Positions 53,359-62,456 of a DNA stretch of 64,000 nt are shown piece after piece; positions within the stretch are counted from its first letter, which is position 1; every line of letters starts with the position of its first letter. The position numbers and the translations under genes were made by a program. The notes under the pieces are model-generated. The model worked only from the letters and a program-made list of their open reading frames with translations, did no database searches and was not told the origin of the DNA. Source of the stretch: Hephaestia caeni (GTDB lineage Bacteria; Pseudomonadota; Alphaproteobacteria; Sphingomonadales; Sphingomonadaceae); the NCBI RefSeq assembly GCF_003550065.1, contig NZ_QXDC01000002.1, forward strand, positions 124,001 to 188,000, in the 5' to 3' direction.

Positions 53359-54405
53359 ATGGAACGAACCACCCAGGTCATCGGCCAATCAGGGGCCTTT
53401 CTCGACGCGCTCGAACGCGCCAGTCGCGCCGCCGCACTCGATCGGCCGGTGCTGGTGATCGGCGAGCGCGGTACCGGCAAGGAACTCGTCGCCGAACGCC
53501 TCCACCGGCTGTCGCCGCGCTGGGATCAGCCGCTGGTGATCATGAATTGCGCCGCACTTCCCGAAACGCTGATCGAGGCCGAATTGTTCGGGCATGAGGC
53601 GGGGGCCTTCACCGGCGCCACCAAGGCGCGTGCGGGCCGCTTCGAAGAGGCGCACGGCGGCACGCTGTTCCTCGACGAATTGGGGACGCTGTCGATGGCC
53701 GCACAGGATCGGCTGCTGCGCGCGGTCGAATATGGCGAGATCACCCGGATCGGCTCGTCGCGGCCGATCAATGTCGACGTGCGCATCGTCGCAGCGACCA
53801 ACGAGCATCTGCCTGCCAAAGTCGCGGCGCACAGCTTCCGCGCGGACTTGCTCGATCGGCTGTCGTTCGAGGTCGTCACGCTGCCGCCCTTGCGCGCGCG
53901 CAAGGGCGACGTGATGGTGCTCGCCGATCATTTCGGGCGCCGCATGGCTTCCGAGATCGGCTGGGCAGACTGGCCGGGGTTCGGCGCCGAGGCGACCGAC
54001 GCGCTGATCGAATATGGCTGGCCCGGCAATGTCCGCGAACTGCGCAACGTGATCGAGCGCGCGGTCTACCGCTGGGAACGCGAAGGCCCGATCGACGGAA
54101 TCGAGTTCGATCCGTTCAAGTCGCCCTATCGGCCGGCCACGCGCGGCGAGGCGGATCGCGCCGCGCCGCCCGCCGCCGCTGCCGTCGAGCATGACCAGGG
54201 CGGGGAGGACGACCCCGTCACCGCGTGCGAGGAAGGTCCGTCGGATTTCAAATCGCGTGTGTCGCGCTTCGAACATCAGTTGCTCAAGCGCGCGCTGAGC
54301 GAAAACCGCTTCAACCAGCGTGCGACCGCCGAGGCGCTGGGGCTGACCTACGATCAGCTTCGTCACGCGCTGCGCCGCCACGATCTGCTCGGCGGCGCGA
54401 ATTGA
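53359..54405 (+). CDS. pspF: Psp operon transcriptional activator PspF
   Basis: 348-residue AAA+ activator of sigma-54 without N-terminal sensor domain, as in PspF. Walker A GERGTGKELVAERLH (about residue 34), GHEAGAFTGATK with the sigma-54-contacting GAFTGA loop, Walker B FLDELGTL, GWPGNVREL and a C-terminal Fis-type helix-turn-helix (RATAEALGLTYDQLRHAL). It is divergent from the psp operon. ATG 53359 gives MERTTQVIGQS. Confidence 0.93.
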   Translation: MERTTQVIGQSGAFLDALERASRAAALDRPVLVIGERGTGKELVAERLHRLSPRWDQPLVIMNCAALPETLIEAELFGHEAGAFTGATKARAGRFEEAHGGTLFLDELGTLSMAAQDRLLRAVEYGEITRIGSSRPINVDVRIVAATNEHLPAKVAAHSFRADLLDRLSFEVVTLPPLRARKGDVMVLADHFGRRMASEIGWADWPGFGAEATDALIEYGWPGNVRELRNVIERAVYRWEREGPIDGIEFDPFKSPYRPATRGEADRAAPPAAAAVEHDQGGEDDPVTACEEGPSDFKSRVSRFEHQLLKRALSENRFNQRATAEALGLTYDQLRHALRRHDLLGGAN

Positions 54406-54555
54406 GTGTTTGATCCGTTCGGGCCGGGGCCGAATTTCGAATCAGCTTCCAAAAGAAAGCCCAGGGGGCCGGTTGCGTAACGACCTTCGCGGACCCATTT
54501 TGGTGCCCCGGCGTTGCCCACAGCGACACCCCCGATCATAACCAGGAGAAAAGCA

Positions 54556-55161
54556 ATGGCTTTCGAATTGCCGCCGCTGCCGTACGATTACGGCGCGCTC
54601 GCGCCGACGATCAACGAGGAGACGATGAAGCTCCACCACGACAAGCATCACGCGGCCTATACGAATAATCTCAATGCCGGCGTCACCGAAGGCGGGCTTG
54701 AGGGCAAGTCGATCGAGGAAATTCTCGGCCAGGCGTCCAAGGTGTCGGCCAAGGTCCGCAACAATGGCGGCGGCTATTGGAACCATGATTTCTTCTGGAA
54801 GATCATGGCCGCGAACGGTGGCAGCCCCGCGGGCAAACTCGCCGATGCGATCGCCGAGTTCGGCGGGCTCGACAAGCTCAAGGAAGAATTCAACGCCAAG
54901 GGCGCGGGCCAGTTCGGTTCGGGCTGGGCGTGGCTGATCGCCGACAAGGCCGGCAAGCTCAAGATCACCTCGACCCCCAATCAGGATAACCCGTTGATGG
55001 ATGCGGTTGCCGACAAGGGCACGCCGATCCTCGGCAACGACGTGTGGGAACACGCTTATTACCTCACCTACCGCAACGATCGCGGCGCCTATCTCAAGGC
55101 GTGGTGGGATGTCGTGAACTGGGATCAGGCGTCGAAGAATTACGCCGCCGCGCTCGCCTGA
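54556..55161 (+). CDS. Superoxide dismutase (Fe/Mn family)
   Basis: 201-residue cytoplasmic enzyme that turns superoxide into oxygen and peroxide. Metal ligands: His27 in KLHHDKHH, His in NHDFFW, Asp and His in DVWEHAYY. The metal-specific positions look Mn-like: RNNGGG before WNHD and NQDNPLM after the FGSGWAWL segment, whereas iron enzymes usually have AAQ and a Gly or Ala instead. ATG 54556 with AGGAGAA. Confidence 0.94.
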   Translation: MAFELPPLPYDYGALAPTINEETMKLHHDKHHAAYTNNLNAGVTEGGLEGKSIEEILGQASKVSAKVRNNGGGYWNHDFFWKIMAANGGSPAGKLADAIAEFGGLDKLKEEFNAKGAGQFGSGWAWLIADKAGKLKITSTPNQDNPLMDAVADKGTPILGNDVWEHAYYLTYRNDRGAYLKAWWDVVNWDQASKNYAAALA

Positions 55162-55172
55162 TAGCCGATCAT

Positions 55173-55225
55173 GCCGGCGAAGGCGGGCATCTTTCTCCGC
55201 GAGAGACTCCAGCCTTTGCTGGAGT
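55173..55225. repeat. Dispersed palindrome pair after superoxide dismutase
   Basis: ATGCCGGC-gaag-GCGGGCAT (55173-55192, one mismatch) and ACTCCAGC-cttt-GCTGGAGT (55206-55225), same family as at 27076-27176. It lies between the convergent superoxide dismutase and septation-protein genes. Confidence 0.7.
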
Positions 55226-55269
55226 GACGGTGGAATGGAAAGGGCTCCGGGCGACCGGGGCCTTTTTCG

Positions 55270-55956
55270 TCACCCCTCCGGCGGCAAATCCGTCACTGCC
55301 TTTTCCGCCACCGTCAGCCCGTGGCGCATCAGCATCGGCACGTTGGCGAGCGCGAACGCAAAGGTCAGGGGCAGCGCGCCCCACAATTTGAAGCCGACCC
55401 AGAAATCCCAGCTCGTCGATCGCCAGACGAGTTCGTTGAGCAACGCCATCGCCACGAAGAACAACGCCCAATTGCGCGTCAGCTTGCGCCAGCCGAGCGC
55501 GTTGAGCCCTGGATAGGCCGATCCAAGCAGCGCTTCGAGCAGCGGCCGCCCGGTCACCAGCCCGAACCCCAGGATACCGGCGAACATCGCGTAGAGAATG
55601 GTCGGCTTGACCTGGATGAACTTGGGATCGTGGAAATAGATCGTGAGCCCGCCGAACACGAGCACGAGCACGCCCGAAATCCACAGCATCGGCGAAATCC
55701 GCCCGAGCTTGATCTTCGAGACGATCAGTGCCGCGATCGTCGCCAGCACGAACGAAGCGGTCGCGAGAATGACGCGCGCGATCACCACCGCGCCGAGCTT
55801 GTCGACCCCCTCGAGGAACGGCGTTGCCCCCGCGACGATCCGCATCGCGACGCCGGCCGGCACCAGGAAATTGACCGCGAAGAACACCACCAGCGGCGCG
55901 TAATCCACCGCCATACGGATGCCCGGGGAATCGTCTTGTTCAGCTCGTTCAGTCAT
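55270..55956 (-). CDS. Septation protein A family (YciB/IspZ)
   Basis: 228-residue inner-membrane protein of the YciB family, with six predicted helices. The first half contains YAPLVVFFAVNF and the second RNWALFFVAMALLNELVW and WVGFKLWGALPLTF, which are family features. Linked to envelope integrity and cell division in enterobacteria. ATG 55956 is taken as start. It is on the same strand as ftsY and mtaB, downstream. Confidence 0.88.
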   Translation of the reverse strand: MTERAEQDDSPGIRMAVDYAPLVVFFAVNFLVPAGVAMRIVAGATPFLEGVDKLGAVVIARVILATASFVLATIAALIVSKIKLGRISPMLWISGVLVLVFGGLTIYFHDPKFIQVKPTILYAMFAGILGFGLVTGRPLLEALLGSAYPGLNALGWRKLTRNWALFFVAMALLNELVWRSTSWDFWVGFKLWGALPLTFAFALANVPMLMRHGLTVAEKAVTDLPPEG

Positions 55957-55970
55957 TCCACATCCTTGTT

Positions 55971-56042
55971 CCCCTGCGACAGCGGGGGGCCAGAGTCGCA
56001 AACGCAGCGCCTCTGATTCTGGGCTCCCGCTTTCGCGGGAGC
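55971..56042. repeat. Palindromes between yciB and ftsY
   Basis: CCCCTGC-gaca-GCGGGGG and CTCCCGC-tttc-GCGGGAG hairpins, with a CAGAGTC/GATTCTG-like middle pair, in the 92-bp gap between ftsY and yciB. Composite dispersed palindrome. Confidence 0.6.
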
Positions 56043-56048
56043 GCTACC

Positions 56049-56984
56049 TCATTTCCTGACACCCTCGACCCCGGCGATGATCCGGGCCACCTCGTGCGCG
56101 TCGAACGGTCGGAAATCCTCGATTGTCTCGCCTACGCCGATCGCGTGGATCGGCAGCCCGAACTTCTCGGCAGCCGCCACCAGCACGCCGCCGCGCGCGG
56201 TGCCGTCGAGCTTGGTCATCACCAGCCCGGTCACGCCCGCGCTTTCCTTGAACACCTCGATCTGGCTCAGCGCATTCTGCCCGGTGGTCGCGTCGAGCAC
56301 GAGCACCACGTCGTGCGGTGCGGCCGGGTTCAACCGTCCGAGCACGCGGCGCACCTTGGCGAGTTCGTCCATCAATTCGCGCTTGTTCTGGAGCCGCCCG
56401 GCGGTGTCGACGATCAGCACGTCGGTGCCCTCGGCAGTACCGCGCTTGACGCCTTCGTAGACGAGCCCGGCCGCGTCGCCGCCCTGTTCGCCGGAGACGA
56501 TCGGTACGCCGATCCGTTCGGCCCACACCTTCAACTGCCCGATCGCGGCGGCGCGAAAGGTGTCGCCCGCGACGAGCATCACCGAATAGTCCTGTTCGGT
56601 CAGGAGATGTGCGAGCTTGGCGATCGTCGTCGTCTTGCCCGATCCGTTGACGCCGATGACGAGGATCACCTGCGGCCGCGGGAACGCCTCGATCTCGAGC
56701 GGCGTCGCTACCCTGGCGAGCGCCTTCTCGACCTCCTCGGCTACCACCAGCCGGATGCCCAGTTCCTCCATGTCGCGTTCGTAACTGCCCTCGGCGAGCC
56801 GCCCGCGGATGCGCGCCGCGGTCTCGGGGCCGAGATCGGACGCGATCAGCGCCTCCTCGATCTCGTCGAGCGTCGCCTCATCGAACCGCGCAAGCCCCAG
56901 TCCGGCGAGATTGCCCACCAATCGGTCGGACGTGCGCCTGAAGCCGCCGAGCAGCTTGTCATGCCACGATGCTTTGGTGCTCAT
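56049..56984 (-). CDS. ftsY: Signal recognition particle receptor FtsY
   Basis: GTPase that docks SRP-ribosome complexes at the membrane. 311 residues, NG domain only, with no acidic A domain: P-loop GVNGSGKTTTIAKLA (about residues 110-124), DTFRAAA, DTAGR, TKLDG and GVGE. The N-terminus is short (SWHDKLLGGFRRTSD). Its ATG overlaps the mtaB stop as ATGA, so translation is coupled. Partner RNA and Ffh are elsewhere in the window. Confidence 0.95.
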   Translation of the reverse strand: MSTKASWHDKLLGGFRRTSDRLVGNLAGLGLARFDEATLDEIEEALIASDLGPETAARIRGRLAEGSYERDMEELGIRLVVAEEVEKALARVATPLEIEAFPRPQVILVIGVNGSGKTTTIAKLAHLLTEQDYSVMLVAGDTFRAAAIGQLKVWAERIGVPIVSGEQGGDAAGLVYEGVKRGTAEGTDVLIVDTAGRLQNKRELMDELAKVRRVLGRLNPAAPHDVVLVLDATTGQNALSQIEVFKESAGVTGLVMTKLDGTARGGVLVAAAEKFGLPIHAIGVGETIEDFRPFDAHEVARIIAGVEGVRK

Positions 56985-58330
56985 TCGGTTTCCATTTCAT
57001 CGTCATGCCGGACGTGTTCCGGCATCCAAGCTTCAACGGGCGATGACGCCGGTGGAGAGTTGGACCCCGGAACAAGTCCGGGGTGACGGGACATTTCACA
57101 TGCCCGCCGGCCGAGAAGCATGTCGTCGGCGGCTCCAACAATCACCACCCGCTGAATGGTCCCCACTGCACATGCGCCGTCCAGCCGCACCTCGGCGAAA
57201 TTCCCCGCATGGCCGCGATTCCCCGGCCGTTCGACCAGCACCTCCTGCGCGCTGCCGACCAACCCCGCCAGCCACCGCGCCCGCCGTTCCCCGGCCGCCG
57301 CGCGCAGCGCCGCCGCGCGGGCCTTGCGCACCTCGGGCGCCACCTGCGGCATCCGCGCGGCGGGCGTACCCGCGCGCTCCGAATAGGGGAAGATATGCGC
57401 GTGAACGATGTCGCAATCGTCGATCAGCGCGCGGCTGTTGGCGGCCATCGCCTCGGTTTCGGTCGGGAAGCCCGCGATCAGGTCTGCGCCGATCGCGATG
57501 TCGGGCCGCGCCGCCTTCAATCGCTCGACGATCGCCACCGATTGCGCGCGGCTGTGGCGTCGTTTCATGCGCTTGAGGATCATGTCGTCGCCCGCCTGCA
57601 ACGACAGGTGGAGGTGCGGCATGATCCGCCGCTCCTGGGTCATCAGCGCGAACAGCCGGTCGTCGATCTCGATCGAATCGAGCGACGACAGCCGCAGCCG
57701 GTCGAGCCTCGGCACATGCCGGAGAATGCGCTCGACGAGTTGGCCGAGGCTCGGCGCGCCCGGCAGATCGGGGCCGTAGCTCGTCAAATCCACACCGGTC
57801 AGCACCACCTCGCGGTGCCCCGCGTCGACCAGCGCCGCGATTCCGTCGATCACCGCGCCGGCGGGCACCGATCGGCTGTTGCCGCGGCCGAAGGGAATCG
57901 CGCAGAAGGTGCAGCGATGGTCGCACCCATTCTGCACCTCGACGAAGGCGCGGGTCTGGTCGGCAAAGCGCGCGGCAAGATGCGGCGCGGTCTCGCGCAC
58001 GCGCATGATGTCGCCGACGACGACCGGTGCGGCAGCCTTCCAAGCTGAATACGTGAGCTTCTCGGCATTCCCGATCACGCGGGTCACCTCGGGCATCGCC
58101 GCGAAGCTCGCCGGATCGATTTGCGCCGCGCACCCCGTCACCGCGATCCGTGCCCCCGGCCGGCGGCGGTGCGCCTGCCGGATCGCGGCGCGCGTCTGCT
58201 TGACGGCGGCGTTGGTCACCGCGCACGAATTGACGACGATCACGTCGTCGTCGCCAAGAAGCTGGCGGATCGTCTCGCTTTCCGCGATGTTCAGCCGACA
58301 GCCCAGCGTGATGATCTCGGGCTCAGGCAT
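56981..58330 (-). CDS. mtaB: tRNA t6A methylthiotransferase MtaB
   Basis: Radical-SAM enzyme that adds a methylthio group to t6A37 of tRNA. 449 residues: N-terminal domain with three Cys (LGCRLN, NSCAVTN, GCAAQ), the radical-SAM CDHRCTFC (about residues 136-143) and SLQAGDDMILKRMKRRH. The normal end is near LGRRA; a further 38-residue tail (from CEMSRHPGLVPG to EMETE) is encoded by a dispersed palindrome and reaches the ftsY start. The tail has no family counterpart and probably does not matter for catalysis. Confidence 0.93.
   Translation of the reverse strand: MPEPEIITLGCRLNIAESETIRQLLGDDDVIVVNSCAVTNAAVKQTRAAIRQAHRRRPGARIAVTGCAAQIDPASFAAMPEVTRVIGNAEKLTYSAWKAAAPVVVGDIMRVRETAPHLAARFADQTRAFVEVQNGCDHRCTFCAIPFGRGNSRSVPAGAVIDGIAALVDAGHREVVLTGVDLTSYGPDLPGAPSLGQLVERILRHVPRLDRLRLSSLDSIEIDDRLFALMTQERRIMPHLHLSLQAGDDMILKRMKRRHSRAQSVAIVERLKAARPDIAIGADLIAGFPTETEAMAANSRALIDDCDIVHAHIFPYSERAGTPAARMPQVAPEVRKARAAALRAAAGERRARWLAGLVGSAQEVLVERPGNRGHAGNFAEVRLDGACAVGTIQRVVIVGAADDMLLGRRACEMSRHPGLVPGSNSPPASSPVEAWMPEHVRHDDEMETE
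57005..57084. repeat. Dispersed palindrome inside the 3' end of mtaB
   Basis: ATGCCGGA-cgtgt-TCCGGCAT (57005-57025) and ACCCCGGA-acaag-TCCGGGGT (57064-57084), 8-bp perfect arms each. It is translated as the C-terminal tail of MtaB. Confidence 0.8.
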
Positions 58331-58347
58331 GGCAGGGAAGGGCCTTC

Positions 58348-58926
58348 ATGGCGGACGATCTAGGGATACAGCCGGGCGAAGTCCACGGATTGGCGGAGGC
58401 GGTGCTCGCCTTCTGGCTCGACGAGGTTCCCGCCGACAAGCGTTTCGCCAAAGATGCCGCACTCGACGCCGTGATCAAGGCGCGTTTCGGTGTGCTTCTC
58501 GAAACGCTGATCCGCGCCGATGCCAGGGGCTGGCGCGACGATCCGCGCACCTTGCTCGCGGCCGTCATCGTGATCGATCAGTTCTCGCGCAACATCCATC
58601 GCGGGCAGGCGCAGGCGTTCGCCGCCGATCCGCTCGCTCTATCGCTGACCAAACACGCGATCACGCGCGGCTGGGATGTGGGCATGACGGTGACCGAGCG
58701 CCAGTTCGTCTACATGCCGATGATGCACGCCGAGGATCGCGCGGTGCAGCAGCGCAGCCTGCATTATTTCGCGACGCTCGACGATGATTTCATCTTCGGT
58801 TTCGCGAAGGACCATGCCGACGTCATCGCCCGCTTCGGCCGCTTCCCCTCGCGCAACGCCGCGCTCGGGCGCGTCTCGACGCCCGAGGAGGAGACCTATC
58901 TCAACCGGCCTGACGCCGGCTGGTGA
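58348..58926 (+). CDS. DUF924 family protein
   Basis: 192-residue all-helical protein of the DUF924 family, function unknown. Markers: VLAFWLDEVPADKRF (about residues 18-32), DQFSRNIHRG (about residues 76-85), FVYMPMMHAEDRAVQ and the C-terminal GRFPSRNAALGR. Start ATG 58348 with GGGAAGG. Its last 26 bp overlap the end of the convergent GGDEF-EAL gene. Confidence 0.9.
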   Translation: MADDLGIQPGEVHGLAEAVLAFWLDEVPADKRFAKDAALDAVIKARFGVLLETLIRADARGWRDDPRTLLAAVIVIDQFSRNIHRGQAQAFAADPLALSLTKHAITRGWDVGMTVTERQFVYMPMMHAEDRAVQQRSLHYFATLDDDFIFGFAKDHADVIARFGRFPSRNAALGRVSTPEEETYLNRPDAGW

Positions 58927-60535
58927 CGGCGGGGCTGTCGGCCCCTTGCGCGGTTGCCGCCGCGGACGCGATCAGACGGCGCTCGGCGAGCAGCTTGCGC
59001 ACATTGGTGCGGTTGAGCGGCCGGCCGTAGAGCCAGCCCTGGCCGCGTGCGCAGCCCAGCGCGAGCACGCGCTCGGCGATCGCCTTGTCCTCGATGCCCT
59101 CGGCGGTGATCGGCAGGTTGAGGCTTTCGCCCAGCCGCGCGATCGCGCCGACGATCGCGGCGCTCTCGGCATTGTCGTTGATCGAGGTGACGAAGCTGCG
59201 GTCGATCTTGATGCGGTCGAACGGCAGCGCGCGCAGATGCGCCAGCGAGCTGTAGCCGGTGCCGAAATCGTCGAGCGCAAGGCTGATGCCCTGGTTCTTG
59301 AGGCTGCCGACGATCGACTGCGCGAGCGCCAGATTCTCGAACAGCGCGCTTTCGGTGATCTCGACTTCGAGCCGCGCGGCCGGATAGCCCGTCTCGGTGA
59401 GCAATTTGATGATCTTCTGCGCAAGCCAGGGATCGCGAAGCTGCCACGGCGAAATGTTGATCGAGAGACTCAGCGACGAATCCCAGTCGCGCGCGGCGAG
59501 CAGGGCCTGCCGCGTCACCGACAGCGACAGATCGGCGATCATCCCGGTTTCCTCGGCGATCGGGATGAACTGTTCGGGCGCGATCAGCCCGCGGTGCGGA
59601 TGCTCCCAGCGCGCGAGCACTTCGAAGCCGTGGAGCCGCCCGGTCGCGAGATCGATCTGCTGTTCGAAATAGGGGACGATCTCCTGGCGCGGGATCGCAG
59701 CGCGCAAACCGGTCTCCAGTTCGTTTCGCGCGTGCAGTTCGCGCTCCATCGAGGCGTCGAACCAGGCATAACGGTTCCGGCCGGCTTTCTTGGCGGCGTA
59801 CATCGCGATGTCGGCGCTGCGCAGCAGGCCGTCGATCGAGGCGCAATCGAAATCGGATCGCGCGACGCCGAGCGACGCACTGACGTGGAAATGCACGCCG
59901 TCGATCGCGATCGGCTCGGCGAGCCGCGACACCATCCGCTCGGCCATCCGCTCGACGGTGTCGGGATGATCGGGGTCGAACAGCATCGCGCAGGCGAATT
60001 CGTCGCCGCCGAAGCGTGCGGCCAGCGCACCGGAGGGCAGTAGGTCGCCGATCTTGGCGGCGACGCATTTGAGCAGCGCGTCGCCCGCCGCGTGGCCGTG
60101 CATGTCGTTGATCGTCTTGAAATGATCGAGGTCGAGCAGCAGCAGCGCCAGCGCCTTCTGGCGTCGCTGCGCCTGCGCGAACAGCATCGCCCCCTGTTCG
60201 GTCAGTGAGCGTCGGTTGAGAAAACCCGTCAGCGGGTCGCTCGCCGCCAGCGCGTGCGCGCGTTCTTCGGCGGCGGTCCGCGCGCCAAGCTCGTGCGCCA
60301 GCGCCGTGTGGCGGCGCCAGCCGAACAGGATCAGCGCGACGTTGAGGATCAGTGCGACCGTCAGCGCACGCTCGGGCGGGGCGCCGTCGTGCGCATAGGC
60401 CGCCACGATCCGTGACAAAGCGGCGCCGCCCACCGCCAAAAACAGCAGGATGGCGGCGATGGTGACGGTCGGCGTCACGATGTCGCGGCCACGCCGGTGC
60501 GGCAGCGCCCCGATCTCCATCGTCTCGATCGCCAT
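58901..60535 (-). CDS. Diguanylate cyclase/phosphodiesterase (GGDEF-EAL)
   Basis: 544-residue membrane protein that makes or breaks cyclic di-GMP. Two N-terminal helices (about 23-43 and 58-74), then GGDEF (intact GGDEF at 176-180, with DLDHFK metal loop) and EAL domain (E305-V-L, a common active variant; DDFGTGYSSL and KIDRSFV present). Both domains keep key residues, so direction of the reaction cannot be stated. No sensor domain recognised. Confidence 0.92.
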   Translation of the reverse strand: MAIETMEIGALPHRRGRDIVTPTVTIAAILLFLAVGGAALSRIVAAYAHDGAPPERALTVALILNVALILFGWRRHTALAHELGARTAAEERAHALAASDPLTGFLNRRSLTEQGAMLFAQAQRRQKALALLLLDLDHFKTINDMHGHAAGDALLKCVAAKIGDLLPSGALAARFGGDEFACAMLFDPDHPDTVERMAERMVSRLAEPIAIDGVHFHVSASLGVARSDFDCASIDGLLRSADIAMYAAKKAGRNRYAWFDASMERELHARNELETGLRAAIPRQEIVPYFEQQIDLATGRLHGFEVLARWEHPHRGLIAPEQFIPIAEETGMIADLSLSVTRQALLAARDWDSSLSLSINISPWQLRDPWLAQKIIKLLTETGYPAARLEVEITESALFENLALAQSIVGSLKNQGISLALDDFGTGYSSLAHLRALPFDRIKIDRSFVTSINDNAESAAIVGAIARLGESLNLPITAEGIEDKAIAERVLALGCARGQGWLYGRPLNRTNVRKLLAERRLIASAAATAQGADSPAVTSRRQAG

Positions 60536-60638
60536 ATTTCGACGTCCCCCTGTCGAACCGGCCGCGCTTGTCCCACATCAGGCGTGTAGAAGGCGTTAAG
60601 AGCTGTTTGGGAAATCGCGGAAGGGCGATTTCCGAAGC

Positions 60639-60716
60639 GGCACCGGCCCGCTCCCCCACCCGGTCACCCAATGCGATTATCCTATGGGTGGCCGGGTGGG
60701 GGAGTGGGCCGGTGCC
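60639..60716. repeat. 78-bp near-perfect hairpin upstream of ffh
   Basis: Arms of about 30 bp: GGCACCGGCCCGCTCCCCCA... pairs with its complement ending GTGGGGGAGTGGGCCGGTGCC, loop of about 16 nt. Flanked by two smaller hairpins, AAATCGC/GCGATTT (60612-60631) and TGCGCC-gaaa-GGCGCA (60721-60736). A shorter copy is at 48463-48506. The 392-bp gap before ffh otherwise holds no gene that I can support. Confidence 0.8.
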
Positions 60717-60927
60717 GCCATGCGCCGAAAGGCGCATTTCGAAACGGGCGCTAAGGCGATCGGCCGGTTGCGCACAGGGTGGCTTTGCGCTATCGGGCGC
60801 GCCGAACGTTCCATCGAGGAGCGAAGGCACCCGTCCCATGTGGGCGACGCCGGCCGACGAGGTTTCGTCCGCCGGCGTGTTTTGCGTTGGCGGCCTTCGT
60901 GTTCTCGCGGAACGGATTGGAGTTGGT

Positions 60928-62415
60928 ATGTTCGATAGCTTGAGCGACAGGCTTGGCGGTGTTTTCGATCGGTTGCGCGGCCGTGGCGCGCTGACCGAGG
61001 CGGACGTGCGCGCCGCGATGCGCGAAGTGCGCGTCGCCTTGCTCGAAGCGGATGTTGCGCTCCCGGTCGCCCGCGATTTCGTCGATCAGGTCACCGAAAA
61101 GGCGATCGGCCACAACGTGCTGCGCTCGGTCACGCCGGGGCAGCAGGTCGTCAAAATCGTCTCCGACGCACTCACCGAGATGCTCGGGTCGGATCAGTCC
61201 GATCTGCTGCTCGACGTTACCCCGCCGGCGGTCGTGATGATGGTCGGGCTGCAAGGCTCGGGCAAGACGACCACCGCTGCCAAGATCGCGAAACGCCTCA
61301 AGGAAAAGGACCGCAAGAAGGTCTTGATGGCGTCGCTCGACGTCAACCGCCCCGCCGCGCAGGAACAGCTTGCGACGCTGGGCACGCAGACCGAGGTCGC
61401 GACGCTTCCGATTGTTGCGGGCCAGCGCCCGGTCGAGATCGCCAGCCGGGCGATGCAGGCGGCGAAGCTCCAGGGCTATGACGTCCTGATCCTCGACACC
61501 GCCGGCCGCCTCCACGTTGATCAGGCGCTGATGGACGAGATGAAGGCGATCGCCGACGTCTCCAATCCCGCCGAAATCCTTCTCATCGTCGATTCGCTGA
61601 CCGGCCAGGACGCCGTCAACGTCGCGCAGAGCTTCTCGGATCAGGTGCCGCTCACCGGCGTCGTCCTCACCCGGCTCGACGGCGACGCGCGCGGCGGTGC
61701 CGCGCTCTCGATGCGCGCCGTCACTGGCAAGCCGATCAAATTCGCCGGCACCGGCGAGAAACTGGACGCGCTGGAGGCGTTCCACCCGCAGCGCATCGCC
61801 GGGCGCATCCTCGGCATGGGCGACGTCGTCAGCCTTGTCGAGAAGGCCGCGGAATCGATCCAGGCCGAAGATGCCGAGCGGATGGCGGCCAAGCTCGCCA
61901 AGGGCCAGTTCGACATGAACGACCTGCGCGGGCAATTGGCGCAGATGCGCCGGATGGGCGGTCTCGGCGCGCTCGCGGGCATGATCCCCGGCATGAAGAA
62001 GGCGCAGGCCGCGATGGCCTCGGGCGCGGTCGACGAGAAGATCCTCGTCCACATGGACGCGATGATCGGCTCGATGACGGTCAAGGAGCGTGCAAAACCC
62101 GCGCTGATCAACGCCAAGCGCAAGATCCGTATCGCCAAGGGATCGGGCACGACGGTGCAGGAGGTCAACAAGCTCCTCAAGATGCACCTCGAAATGTCCA
62201 ACGCGATGAAGAAGATCCGCAAGATGGGCGGCCTCAAGGGGCTGCTCGGGATGATGGGAAAAGGCGGCATGGGGGGCGTGGGCAATCAGCTCGGCGGCCC
62301 CGAACTGGGCGATATGATGAAGGGTATGGACGCGGGCCTTCCGGGCCTGCCCAATGGCCCGAAGAACATGCCGAACGTCCCGCCCGGCTTTCAGAATTTC
62401 ATGAAGAAGAAATGA
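60928..62415 (+). CDS. ffh: Signal recognition particle protein Ffh
   Basis: SRP54 GTPase that binds signal sequences and 4.5S RNA. 495 residues: N domain (MFDSLSDRLGGVFDRLRG), P-loop GLQGSGKTTTAAKIAKRLK, DVNRPAA, DTAGRLHVD, TRLDGDARGGAAL, and a Met-rich M domain from about 300 with the RNA-binding SGTTVQEVNKLLKMH. ATG 60928 is chosen; the long frame in front (from 60568) is not conserved. Followed by rpsP and rimM, a usual order. Confidence 0.96.
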   Translation: MFDSLSDRLGGVFDRLRGRGALTEADVRAAMREVRVALLEADVALPVARDFVDQVTEKAIGHNVLRSVTPGQQVVKIVSDALTEMLGSDQSDLLLDVTPPAVVMMVGLQGSGKTTTAAKIAKRLKEKDRKKVLMASLDVNRPAAQEQLATLGTQTEVATLPIVAGQRPVEIASRAMQAAKLQGYDVLILDTAGRLHVDQALMDEMKAIADVSNPAEILLIVDSLTGQDAVNVAQSFSDQVPLTGVVLTRLDGDARGGAALSMRAVTGKPIKFAGTGEKLDALEAFHPQRIAGRILGMGDVVSLVEKAAESIQAEDAERMAAKLAKGQFDMNDLRGQLAQMRRMGGLGALAGMIPGMKKAQAAMASGAVDEKILVHMDAMIGSMTVKERAKPALINAKRKIRIAKGSGTTVQEVNKLLKMHLEMSNAMKKIRKMGGLKGLLGMMGKGGMGGVGNQLGGPELGDMMKGMDAGLPGLPNGPKNMPNVPPGFQNFMKKK

Positions 62416-62456
62416 GGCAACCAGCCTTTCAAGACCGACATCACAACCAGAGATAG

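Noticed and set aside
58896..60839. 647-codon minus-strand frame overlapping the GGDEF-EAL gene
   Set aside because: Different frame of the same strand, Arg-rich, with no motifs, whereas the 544-residue frame holds GGDEF and EAL.
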